Shown: positions 1 through 6,104 of the stretch, piece by piece | How the letters are laid out: every line of letters begins with the position of its first letter | How positions within the stretch are numbered: position 1 is the stretch's first letter | Assembly: GCA_900772425.1 (NCBI GenBank) | Contig: CAAHEK010000245.1 | Coordinates: forward strand, 1-6,104 | DNA length: 6,104 nt | Direction: 5' to 3' | Origin: an uncultured Lachnospira sp. | GTDB taxonomy: Bacteria; Bacillota; Clostridia; Lachnospirales; Lachnospiraceae | The notes under the pieces: generated by a model | The model's input: the letters and a program-made list of their open reading frames with translations, nothing else | Told to the model about the DNA's origin: nothing | The model's database searches: none | Translations under genes and position numbers: made by a program

Positions 1-48
1 ATACAATTTTTTCCATATGCAAGTATTTTATATTAATAGTTTCATATT

Positions 49-74
49 CCGACAAATTATATATACAATTTCGG
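49..74 (-). other. Imperfect AT-rich hairpin after the last gene
   Basis: Nine bases past the AEC stop, the minus strand can fold CCGA with TCGG, then AATT with AATT, with a two-base bulge (TG) on one side and an AT-rich loop. It could stabilise the 3' end of the message. No T-run follows on this strand, so a normal rho-independent terminator is not supported. The remaining bases to the window edge show nothing else. Confidence 0.25.
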
Positions 75-82
75 CTTAACCC

Positions 83-997
83 TTATCCCACAATTACAAA
101 TATAAGCGCAAGTGTAGCCACGGATAATATTGACGTCATTGCGACTCCTGTAGCTCCAAGTTCCTCATCTCCTCCATATTCTGTTGCAAGCATAGGAACC
201 ATGCTGCCAATCGGTGTTGCAAGCATTATAAGGCAGATTCCTTTTAATACCGGGTCTTTAACAAACAGTCCGAGCAGTAAAATTCCCACAACCGGTATAA
301 TAATGAGCTTAATAAATGAAAATATAAGAAGATGTATATCTGTAAATGTCTTTTTAAAATCCATTGTTGCAAATGAAGCTCCTATAACCATCATACATAA
401 AGGTGCTGTAATATTACCTATCATATTAACAGTACTTGTAATAACTACAGGCATCTTTATATGTGTAAAATATATTATAATCGCTAATATTGCTGCAACA
501 ACTCCCGGGTTAATTAAGGATTTAATCTTAAAACCTGAGCCTCCCTCTGTTCCTGTTTTCATTACATAAACACCATAGCTGTAAATAAGAACATTATAAG
601 GAAGCATAAATACAGCCGCATAAAGGAGTGCTCCGGTTCCATATACACCTGATATTATAGGGAGTCCCATAAATCCTATATTGTTAAACACAGTCATAGC
701 TCTGTATACTCCATAATCCTTTTTAGGAACTCTTAATATTACCGGAATAAATGCCACAATTAATATTAAAACAGCATACATTGCTATAGCTGCTATAGCA
801 ATCGTAAGAAGATATTCGTTTTTTATTCCGGTGGTGTCCCCAAGCACGCTTGACACAACAAAACATGGATTAGAAATATTAACTACAAGGCTTGATATTT
901 TCTTAACGCTCTCACCTTTAAGTATTCCTATTTTGTTTGCCAGAAGTCCGACAAGCATTACCATAAAAAGTATTACCATCTGCTGTACCATAATCAT
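83..997 (-). CDS. AEC (auxin efflux carrier) family transporter
   Basis: This is an integral membrane carrier of 304 residues, very rich in I, L, V, M and A, with about ten hydrophobic stretches: near 5-22, 34-52, 63-90, 101-118, 122-145, 163-178, 184-208, and three more to the C-terminus. Family marks are the opening LVGLLANKIGIL (15-26) with ISNPCF (41-46), VFNNIGFMGLPI (103-114), INPGVVAAIL (162-171), TAPLCMMVIGASF (197-209) and a final segment with ATPIGSMVPMLA. Bacterial members studied so far move carboxylates such as malate or malonate; plant PIN proteins export auxin. It is the last gene seen, 22 nt after the NimA-like gene, so probably in the same operon. It may export an acid product of the amidohydrolase or import a second substrate; the sequence does not decide. 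The family call is firm, the substrate open. Confidence 0.92.
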   Translation of the reverse strand: MIMVQQMVILFMVMLVGLLANKIGILKGESVKKISSLVVNISNPCFVVSSVLGDTTGIKNEYLLTIAIAAIAMYAVLILIVAFIPVILRVPKKDYGVYRAMTVFNNIGFMGLPIISGVYGTGALLYAAVFMLPYNVLIYSYGVYVMKTGTEGGSGFKIKSLINPGVVAAILAIIIYFTHIKMPVVITSTVNMIGNITAPLCMMVIGASFATMDFKKTFTDIHLLIFSFIKLIIIPVVGILLLGLFVKDPVLKGICLIMLATPIGSMVPMLATEYGGDEELGATGVAMTSILSVATLALIFVIVG

Positions 998-1006
998 AGC
1001 TGTCTA

Positions 1007-1015
1007 CACCACCTT
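1007..1015 (-). promoter_or_regulatory. Ribosome binding site of the AEC transporter gene
   Basis: On the minus strand AAGGTGGTG lies 9 nt before the ATG at 997. It differs by one base from the ideal AAGGAGGTG. A second in-frame ATG at 991 would be spaced less well, so 997 is preferred, but only two residues depend on it. Confidence 0.6.
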
Positions 1016-1019
1016 ATTT

Positions 1020-1490
1020 TTATTTGCGTAAGAATTTTCCTGTTATATGAGTTACTTCTATCATAATTACCATTGTCTTATTTATCATTTCTTCAGAAAA
1101 ATGAACCGGCTTATCACTGTAATGCTGCATTATAACCGTAAGTGCATCCTCTTTTGAGCTTCCTTCCACAATGCTTGCATTTCCTTTTCCGCATATGCTT
1201 TCATATGTCATATAACTGTTGCAGGACTGCTCTTCATTTATTACAGCAGAATTATTTATATCCATTTCAAATCCTATTCTGCAATCCTTTGCTATCAATG
1301 TCTTTTTGGTTCCTGCATCAGCTCCGTGAAGATAAAGATATAATCTGCCATTCTTATATCTGAAGCCATAATTTACGGGAACTATATATGGATATCCGTC
1401 ATCGTTAATCGCAAGTCTCATCACCTGACATTCTTTTAATATTCTAAGCAGCTCATTCATATCTGTGATTTCGTTATTAACTCTTCTCAT
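1020..1490 (-). CDS. Pyridoxamine 5'-phosphate oxidase-fold protein, NimA-like
   Basis: This is a small cytoplasmic protein of the split-barrel flavin-binding family that includes the 5-nitroimidazole resistance protein NimA and many untested relatives. With the start at 1490 it has 156 residues, a normal length. A short N-terminal helix is followed by MRLAINDDGYPYIVPVNYGF (24-43), the family's core strand pair. LYLHGADAGTKK (52-63) contains H55, which lines up with the histidine known from NimA. Then come IGFEMD (72-77), YESICGKGNASIVEG (96-110, usually YxSVxGxG) and a C-terminal TGKFLRK (150-156). C90, before the YES motif, is also often conserved. The gene starts 10 nt after dppF, so it is probably co-translated with the transporter. 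Real activity could be FMN or heme binding or redox chemistry on the imported compound. Drug resistance cannot be claimed from the sequence. Confidence 0.88.
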   Translation of the reverse strand: MRRVNNEITDMNELLRILKECQVMRLAINDDGYPYIVPVNYGFRYKNGRLYLYLHGADAGTKKTLIAKDCRIGFEMDINNSAVINEEQSCNSYMTYESICGKGNASIVEGSSKEDALTVIMQHYSDKPVHFSEEMINKTMVIMIEVTHITGKFLRK

Positions 1491-1496
1491 TAACAG

Positions 1497-1502
1497 CCTC
1501 CT
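1497..1502 (-). promoter_or_regulatory. Ribosome binding site of the NimA-like gene, fused to the dppF stop codon
   Basis: On the minus strand AGGAGG overlaps the dppF TAG stop (TAGGAGG) and lies 6 nt before the ATG at 1490. It decides the start: a longer frame opening at 1529 would begin inside dppF, and its extra 13 residues do not match the family. Confidence 0.75.
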
Positions 1503-2481
1503 AATATGCCTGATGGTCAACACATGCAACCCAGTGTCCAGGTTTTACTTCCTGTAAATTCTGTAACATATCCTCGCAGACAGGCTTACAATATGGACAT
1601 CTGTTGTGGAATACACAGCCTGATGGTGGATTTAATGGAGAAGGAATATCTCCCTGCAAAGTAATCTGCTTTTTCTTAATATGCGGATTGATTTCAGGAA
1701 CAGCCGATAACAATGCCTGTGTATAAGGATGCAATGGATTGCTGTATAACTCTTCCGTTGAAGCAACCTCAACAAGATGTCCAAGATACATAACGCCTAT
1801 TCTGTCAGAAATATATCTTACAACACTCATATTATGTGAAATGAACACATATGTAATATCCAGTTCTTTCTTCATTTCTGAAAGAAGATTAAGTACCTGT
1901 GACTGAATAGACACATCAAGTGCTGATACCGGCTCATCACATACTATAAGCTTAGGCTTTAATATAAGTGCTCTCGCAATACCTATTCTTTGTTTCTGTC
2001 CTCCTGAGAATTCATGTGGATATCTGTAATACTGGTCTTCTCTTAAGCCGACCTTCTTAAGCATATCCATTGCCCTTTCCATTCTTTCCTGCTTACTTTT
2101 GCATATTTTATGTATAAGAAGAGGTTCTTCTATAATAGAACCAACTGTCATTCTGGGATCAAGCGAAGAATATGGGTCCTGAAAAATCATCTGTAATTCA
2201 CTTGTCATCAGACGTCTTTCCTTATTATTAAGTTTTGTGACGTCCTTTCCGTTATACATTACTTCACCTGAGGTTGCAGGTATAAGACCTATAAGGCATC
2301 TTCCTGTTGTACTTTTTCCGCATCCTGACTCTCCAACAAGTGAAAATGTTTCACCTTTAAATACATTAAATGATACATCATCTACAGCTTTTACCGACTT
2401 AGGAGCTGCATGTATAGTTGTATTCTGAACCGGAAAATATTTTTTTAGATTCTTTACCTCTAATATCTTTTCTCTTTCCAT
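1501..2481 (-). CDS. dppF: Peptide ABC transporter ATPase, DppF/OppF type
   Basis: This is the second ATPase of the importer, expected to pair with DppD under the DppB-DppC channel. Its 326 residues are normal for the family. Visible motifs are Walker [10 protein letters not shown] (50-58, K56), Q-loop Q101 in FQDPYSSLDPRMTVG, signature FSGGQKQR (158-165), Walker B LIVCDEP with E183, and H-loop H216. The residues after the H-loop read SHNMSVV, with Asn where Asp is usual. The C-terminal extension has HPYT (251-254), then a cysteine cluster C289, C295, C298, C302 and C320, the pattern that can bind an iron-sulfur cluster in this family. The early segment with KKYFPVQ (13-19) and VKAVDDVSF (30-38) is typical of DppF/OppF rather than DppD. 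The start at 2481 is 12 nt after dppD. The substrate is unknown, and the symbol is class-level. Confidence 0.95.
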   Translation of the reverse strand: MEREKILEVKNLKKYFPVQNTTIHAAPKSVKAVDDVSFNVFKGETFSLVGESGCGKSTTGRCLIGLIPATSGEVMYNGKDVTKLNNKERRLMTSELQMIFQDPYSSLDPRMTVGSIIEEPLLIHKICKSKQERMERAMDMLKKVGLREDQYYRYPHEFSGGQKQRIGIARALILKPKLIVCDEPVSALDVSIQSQVLNLLSEMKKELDITYVFISHNMSVVRYISDRIGVMYLGHLVEVASTEELYSNPLHPYTQALLSAVPEINPHIKKKQITLQGDIPSPLNPPSGCVFHNRCPYCKPVCEDMLQNLQEVKPGHWVACVDHQAY

Positions 2482-2489
2482 AACTGCTG

Positions 2490-2495
2490 CCTCCT
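2490..2495 (-). promoter_or_regulatory. Ribosome binding site of dppF, fused to the dppD stop codon
   Basis: On the minus strand AGGAGG lies 8 nt before the dppF ATG. Its first two bases are the last two of the dppD TAG stop (TAGGAGG), so a ribosome ending dppD finishes directly on the dppF start signal. This favours translational coupling of the two ATPases. Confidence 0.75.
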
Positions 2496-3498
2496 ATTCC
2501 TCACCATCGGATGTATTTTCATTTAAGTGTCCCGCATAATGACATCTGACACTCTGTGTATCGTTAATTTTTACAAGCTCCGGATCTTCTTTCCTGCATT
2601 TTTCAGTCGCATAAGGACATCTTCCGCAGAAACGGCATCCCACCTGTACTTCACTTAGTGGTGGAACTGTTCCCTTTATCATATAAAGGCGTTCCCCCTT
2701 CTTGGTTTCAAGCGTAGGTATTGATTTGATAAGTCCCATAGTATATGGATGAAGAGGTCTGTCAAATATATCTGTTACAAGACCTTCCTCAACAATATGT
2801 CCGAGATACATTATTATTACTCTCTGACATGTCTGTGCAACTACTCCAAGGTCATGAGTTATTAACATAATACCCATTCCCAGCTTTTTATTTAAATCTA
2901 CTATAAGATTCATTATCTGTGCCTGAATTGTAACATCCAGCGCTGTTGTAGGCTCATCGGCTATAAGCAGCTTAGGCTCGCAGGCAAGTGCCATAGCAAT
3001 CATTGCTCTCTGTCTCATACCACCTGACATTTCGTGCGGATATGCATTTACACGCTCCTCAGGTGCAGGTATTCCTGTAAGTCTTAACATTTTCTCAGCT
3101 ACTTCGTATGCCTCTTTCTTTGTCTTAACCTTGTTATGCTTAAGTACTACCTCGGCTATCTGATTTCCTACTGTGTATAAAGGATTGAGTGAACTGAGTG
3201 CATCCTGAAATACCATTGCAATACCGTCACCTCTTATATCCTCCATCTCTTTTTCAGGCTTTGTAAGAAGATTGTCTCCCTCAAATAATACCTCGCCCTC
3301 ATAAGTTACAAGCTCTTTTTCATCATATAATCTCATTATTGACTGGGAGGTAACGCTTTTTCCACAACCTGACTCGCCTACAACACCAACGATTTCACCC
3401 TTTCTTATAGAAAAGCTTACGCCGTCTACTGCTGTTACTTTTCCACGGATTGTTTTAAATGATGTCTTGAGATTTTTTAATTCTAACAATTCTTCCAT
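2494..3498 (-). CDS. dppD: Peptide ABC transporter ATPase, DppD/OppD type
   Basis: This is one of two cytoplasmic ATPases that drive the peptide-type importer. All nucleotide-binding motifs are present: Walker A GESGCGKS (41-48, K47), Q-loop Q98 in [10 protein letters not shown], signature MSGGMRQR (157-164), Walker B LLIADEP with catalytic E182, and H-loop H215 in THDLGVV. The C-terminal oligopeptide-transporter extension holds HPYT (250-253) and a cysteine-rich tail with C288, C291, C294, C301 and C319. In related Dpp/Opp ATPases this tail can carry an iron-sulfur cluster. C291 falls where many relatives have a non-cysteine residue. The ATG at 3498 has an AGGAGG site (3507-3512) 8 nt upstream. 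The 48-nt gap after the amidohydrolase gene is the longest in the operon. Signature and tail favour DppD/OppD over other ABC classes; Dpp, Opp or Nik cannot be separated, so the symbol is class-level. Confidence 0.95.
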   Translation of the reverse strand: MEELLELKNLKTSFKTIRGKVTAVDGVSFSIRKGEIVGVVGESGCGKSVTSQSIMRLYDEKELVTYEGEVLFEGDNLLTKPEKEMEDIRGDGIAMVFQDALSSLNPLYTVGNQIAEVVLKHNKVKTKKEAYEVAEKMLRLTGIPAPEERVNAYPHEMSGGMRQRAMIAMALACEPKLLIADEPTTALDVTIQAQIMNLIVDLNKKLGMGIMLITHDLGVVAQTCQRVIIMYLGHIVEEGLVTDIFDRPLHPYTMGLIKSIPTLETKKGERLYMIKGTVPPLSEVQVGCRFCGRCPYATEKCRKEDPELVKINDTQSVRCHYAGHLNENTSDGEE

Positions 3499-3546
3499 GA
3501 CTCGTTCCTCCTGCTCTTAATATTTTTAAAAACTAAACAAGAAAAT

Positions 3547-5121
3547 CTAATAAACCTTTCTGCCTCCAAGATATGTCTCTGAAACTTCCATATCCCTGAA
3601 TTCCTGTATATCTACCTTAAATATATCCTTATCAAACATACACAAGTCTGCAAGCTTTCCGGGTTCTATTGTTCCCTTAATATCTTCCTCATGCGCACAG
3701 AATGCAGCATTTTTAGTATACATCTCTACAGCCTCATATCTGCTTACTGCCTCATCGGGGTTAAGGTATACACCTTCTCTTATATATCTTGTTATTGCAT
3801 AAAACATGCTGTAAAACGGATTGCTTGAGTATATCGGTCCATCCTCACCGCCTGCGACCTTAATTCCATGCTTCATCCATGATTTATATGCCATTAGATG
3901 ATTTCCTCTTTCTTCTCCTAATCTGAAACGTCTTGAATGTTCCATATCAGGAAGAAAGATAGGCTGTGTTGCTATCACAACAGGATATCTGCTTAATCTT
4001 TCCCATTGCTCTTCATTGGTTAATGACACATGAATAAGTTCAAACTGCTGTTTTCTCTGTGGGTCATATATCTCCTCAATGACCTTCAATACCCATTCCA
4101 TTCCGCCATCACCTATTACATGAATTGCAATATCATCGCCCTGCTCGTATGCCTCTTTGATAAGTGCCCTGTATTCTTCAAAGCTGTGTGCTGTCCTTCC
4201 TTTATTTCCCGGTGCATCTGCATAATCATCTATAAGCAATGCACTTCTTCCGGAAAATGAACCATCTGTAAATACTTTAAAAGCTCCATATTTAACATAA
4301 TTATCTCCACCACCTGAGATAATTCCCGCTTCATTTTTTACAGCATTCTGCTTATTTAAGATAACTCTCATATCAAGTCTGTCATCTCTTCTAAGCTCCT
4401 GATAAACTTTCATTTCATCAAGAGGGCTTCCTGAAAATCCGTCACATGAATGAAGTGTTGTATATCCATAAGCACTCCAGTCATGCAGCTTCTTGATAAG
4501 CTGTTCTTTCATATGTTCATCTGAATCAAATGATGATGGTCTGTTGGCATTTATATATTTAAGCATTCCATGTTCCCTGAATATTCCATCAGGCTCACCA
4601 TGTTCATCGCGTTCAATAAACTGGCTTCCGGGCTTATCAAAATCCTTATCGACACCAATTATCTCAAGAAGCTTTGAATTTCCTATAAAACTATGTAAAC
4701 CGTTATCACTTATATACACAGGAATATCCTTAGATACTTCATCCAATTCATACCTTGTGGGAAGTCTTCCTATTCCTCTTTCAGAAATCTGATAACCCAT
4801 GAGCCATTTTCCTTCTGACACATAAGGAAGTGCTTCTTTCATCTTAGATATGACTTCTTCTATAGTTGTGATACCTGTAAGGTCAACCTTTAACTGTCCC
4901 TCAACAGCCTCTGCTATATGACAATGAGTATCTATAAATCCCGGAAGTACCGTTTTCCCATGAAGGTCAACTATCTGCTTTGCAGGATACTTTAACATCT
5001 CTTCATCAGTTCCCATGTCGAGTATTTTTTCATCATAGACGACAATTGCTGATACGGTATCACCTTCTTCTTGCATTGTGTAAATATTTCCATTGTAAAA
5101 TATAGTGTCTGCTGTAAACAT
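3547..5121 (-). CDS. YtcJ-like metal-dependent amidohydrolase (amidohydrolase 3 family)
   Basis: This is a probable cytoplasmic metal hydrolase of the amidohydrolase superfamily, close to the YtcJ/COG1574 group; known relatives cleave amide-type bonds such as N-formyl or N-acyl groups. Its 524 residues suit that group. A small N-terminal beta domain leads to LPGFIDTHCHI, with metal-binding H66 and H68. FKVFTDGSFSGRSA holds the conserved K282, IHVIGDGG holds H334, and ELIHVSL holds H364. TQP (385-387) is typical of the group, and GGEDGP holds D427, the likely catalytic acid. The end (TKNAAF at 469-474, GTIEPGKLADL at 483-493, and LGGRKVY) closes the second beta domain. There is no signal peptide or membrane segment. 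The ATG at 5121 is chosen because an upstream GTG lies within the ribosome binding site. Its place between permease and ATPase genes suggests that it acts on the imported compound. The exact substrate is unknown. Confidence 0.9.
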   Translation of the reverse strand: MFTADTIFYNGNIYTMQEEGDTVSAIVVYDEKILDMGTDEEMLKYPAKQIVDLHGKTVLPGFIDTHCHIAEAVEGQLKVDLTGITTIEEVISKMKEALPYVSEGKWLMGYQISERGIGRLPTRYELDEVSKDIPVYISDNGLHSFIGNSKLLEIIGVDKDFDKPGSQFIERDEHGEPDGIFREHGMLKYINANRPSSFDSDEHMKEQLIKKLHDWSAYGYTTLHSCDGFSGSPLDEMKVYQELRRDDRLDMRVILNKQNAVKNEAGIISGGGDNYVKYGAFKVFTDGSFSGRSALLIDDYADAPGNKGRTAHSFEEYRALIKEAYEQGDDIAIHVIGDGGMEWVLKVIEEIYDPQRKQQFELIHVSLTNEEQWERLSRYPVVIATQPIFLPDMEHSRRFRLGEERGNHLMAYKSWMKHGIKVAGGEDGPIYSSNPFYSMFYAITRYIREGVYLNPDEAVSRYEAVEMYTKNAAFCAHEEDIKGTIEPGKLADLCMFDKDIFKVDIQEFRDMEVSETYLGGRKVY

Positions 5122-5129
5122 GTGATATG

Positions 5130-5137
5130 CCACCTCT
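5130..5137 (-). promoter_or_regulatory. Ribosome binding site of the amidohydrolase
   Basis: On the minus strand AGAGGTGG lies 8 nt before the ATG at 5121. An in-frame GTG (5133 to 5131) sits inside this motif, so the longer version of the protein, four residues longer, is unlikely to be the real one. Confidence 0.7.
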
Positions 5138-5144
5138 TTTATTA

Positions 5145-6017
5145 TTAATTTGACATTGGATCAATAATATCTCTTAAACCATCACCAAAAAGGTTAAGTC
5201 CGAGTACTATAAGTACTGTAAATATAGCCGGATAAACTGTCATCCACCATGAGTTATATATGTATGCCTTTGCTTCATACAGCATATTACCTAAAGATGG
5301 TGTTGGCTGTGGTACACCTGCACCAAGGAAGCTAAGTGAAGCCTCTATGATAATTGCAAGAGCAAATATATAAGTTGTCTGGACTATAACCGGCGATAAT
5401 ATATTCGGTGCTATATGTTTGAGTACTATTCTTCCCCAACCGGCTCCCTGTGCTCTTTCTGCCTCTATATATGTCATTTCCTTAACCGAAAGAGTGGATG
5501 CCCTTGCGACTCTTGCCACACTTGGAATATAAACTATCGTAAGTGCTATTACTATGTTGTAAGTAGATGCTCCAAGTGCTGCAACAAGCGATATAGCTAT
5601 AAGAATTGGAGGTACTGCGTTAAGTGCCTCACATATTCTCATTATTATGTTATCCAGAAAATGTACATATCCGGCTACAAGTCCAAGAATCATTCCTCCT
5701 ACGAATGATAAAAATGCTGTAAATAATCCGACCTGCATCGAAATTCTTACGCCATATACGGTTCTTGAAAATATATCTCTTCCAAGATTATCTGTTCCGA
5801 ATAAATGTCCATTTCCCGGAGCCTTTAATTTACCGGCAACATCTACCGCATATATGTCATGTGTAGCTATAAGTGGGGCAAATATTGCTATAAGTGCCAT
5901 AACTATTGTGATGACAAATCCTAATACCACCAGCTTTTTCTTAAAAAAGTTCTTTAGTACAAGTTTTCTGTATTCTTTTAATCCGTCCTTAGATACCTTT
6001 GTCTTAGTTTCACTCAT
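5145..6017 (-). CDS. dppC: Peptide/nickel ABC transporter permease, DppC/OppC type
   Basis: This is the second membrane subunit of a peptide-type ABC importer; with DppB it forms the channel. The 290-residue length is normal for the family. A basic N-terminus (about 1-28) leads into a first membrane helix (29-51). Then comes the family segment HLFGTDNLGRDIFSR (71-85), typical of OppC/DppC proteins. More hydrophobic segments lie near 93-117, 135-149, 153-168, 209-232 and 262-280. The cytoplasmic coupling loop EAERAQGAG (185-193) is the EAA motif that docks on the ATPases, and the chain ends in GDGLRDIIDP (278-287). The ATG at 6017 is chosen over an upstream in-frame GTG (6029), which lies in the ribosome binding site. 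It follows dppB by 15 nt and precedes the amidohydrolase by 23 nt. The family is certain; the substrate (dipeptide, oligopeptide, nickel chelate or other) is not, and the symbol is class-level. Confidence 0.95.
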   Translation of the reverse strand: MSETKTKVSKDGLKEYRKLVLKNFFKKKLVVLGFVITIVMALIAIFAPLIATHDIYAVDVAGKLKAPGNGHLFGTDNLGRDIFSRTVYGVRISMQVGLFTAFLSFVGGMILGLVAGYVHFLDNIIMRICEALNAVPPILIAISLVAALGASTYNIVIALTIVYIPSVARVARASTLSVKEMTYIEAERAQGAGWGRIVLKHIAPNILSPVIVQTTYIFALAIIIEASLSFLGAGVPQPTPSLGNMLYEAKAYIYNSWWMTVYPAIFTVLIVLGLNLFGDGLRDIIDPMSN

Positions 6018-6025
6018 ATTTTCAC

Positions 6026-6032
6026 CCACCTT
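6026..6032 (-). promoter_or_regulatory. Ribosome binding site of dppC
   Basis: On the minus strand AAGGTGG stands 8 nt before the ATG at 6017. A GTG in frame with the gene (6029 to 6027) is part of this motif. Starting there would leave no room for a ribosome binding site, so the ATG at 6017 is the better start. Confidence 0.7.
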
Positions 6033-6104
6033 CTATTTAGACTTGCTTGTTATTCTTATTCGAGGGTCAATAACACCATAAAGTAAATCTATAACAAAGT
6101 TAAT
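6033..6104 (-). CDS. dppB: Peptide ABC transporter permease, DppB/OppB type (C-terminal end only)
   Basis: Only the last 23 codons and a TAG stop are inside the window; the 5' part lies beyond the right edge. The visible tail reads INFVIDLLYGVIDPRIR, then a short basic end (ITSKSK). The pattern N-x-x-D-x-x-Y-x-x-(I/L)DPRIR is the usual C-terminal end of the DppB/OppB/NikB permease family, which forms one half of the membrane channel of peptide and nickel ABC importers. The reading frame is open up to the edge. The next gene, dppC, starts 15 nt after this stop, which fits the common B-C gene order. The family call is fairly sure despite the short fragment because both the motif and the neighbour agree. 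The substrate cannot be told, and the symbol is class-level only. Confidence 0.85.
   Translation of the reverse strand: MNFVIDLLYGVIDPRIRITSKSK

Noticed and set aside
1..71. Short direct repeat ATACAATTT at 1-9 and 63-71
   Set aside because: Nine bases in very AT-rich DNA is expected by chance, and there is no further copy or element border.
201..569. Open plus-strand frame of 122 codons opposite the AEC gene
   Set aside because: It is antisense to a clear AEC gene, and its product shows no family motif. It arises from the low-stop composition of the opposite strand.
1491..1529. Longer N-terminus for the NimA-like protein, starting inside dppF
   Set aside because: The extra 13 residues do not look like the family, and the strong AGGAGG site points to the ATG at 1490.
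1501..3498. dppD and dppF as a recent duplication
   Set aside because: They share only the normal ABC motifs; their N-termini and cysteine tails differ in the way expected of the old DppD and DppF subfamilies.
3499..3546. Possible terminator or promoter in the gap between the amidohydrolase and dppD genes
   Set aside because: The gap holds a TTTTTAAAAA palindrome (3523-3532) but no GC stem with a following T-run, and no spaced promoter boxes. It looks like an ordinary AT-rich spacer.
5647..6081. Open plus-strand frame of 144 codons opposite dppC
   Set aside because: It runs antisense over the well-conserved dppC coding region and past the dppB stop, and its product shows no recognisable domain.

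Overview
The window looks like a stretch of an AT-rich, low-GC Gram-positive genome, most likely a clostridial Firmicute and possibly a gut Lachnospiraceae. This is an inference from the base composition, the strong AGGAGG-type ribosome binding sites, the tight gene packing and the protein style. No marker gene here fixes the taxon.

Every supported gene lies on the minus strand, so transcription runs from high to low coordinates. In that order they are: the last 23 codons of a DppB/OppB-type peptide ABC permease (6033-6104, cut by the window edge); a DppC-type permease (5145-6017); a YtcJ-like metal-dependent amidohydrolase (3547-5121); a DppD-type ATPase (2494-3498); a DppF-type ATPase (1501-2481); a NimA-like pyridoxamine 5'-phosphate oxidase-fold protein (1020-1490); and an AEC-family membrane transporter (83-997). 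Gaps are only 10 to 48 nt. Two start signals are fused to the stop codon of the gene before, so one polycistronic operon is the simplest reading. No promoter is visible, so it should lie upstream of dppB, outside the window. The substrate-binding lipoprotein that such a transporter needs is also not here.

Together the genes suggest a take-up-and-process cassette. A dipeptide/oligopeptide-type (or nickel-type) importer is interrupted by a cytoplasmic amidohydrolase that probably cleaves an amide-like bond in the imported compound. A small flavin-fold protein and a carboxylate/efflux-type carrier follow, and could modify or move a product. The import and ATPase roles are secure at family level. 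The substrate, the link between the enzymes and the direction of AEC transport are inference.

The 82 bases at the left edge, after the last gene, hold an imperfect AT-rich hairpin but no convincing terminator. The plus strand carries no gene I can support. I found no RNA gene, mobile element, CRISPR array or plainly new system. The most interesting point is the gene combination itself.
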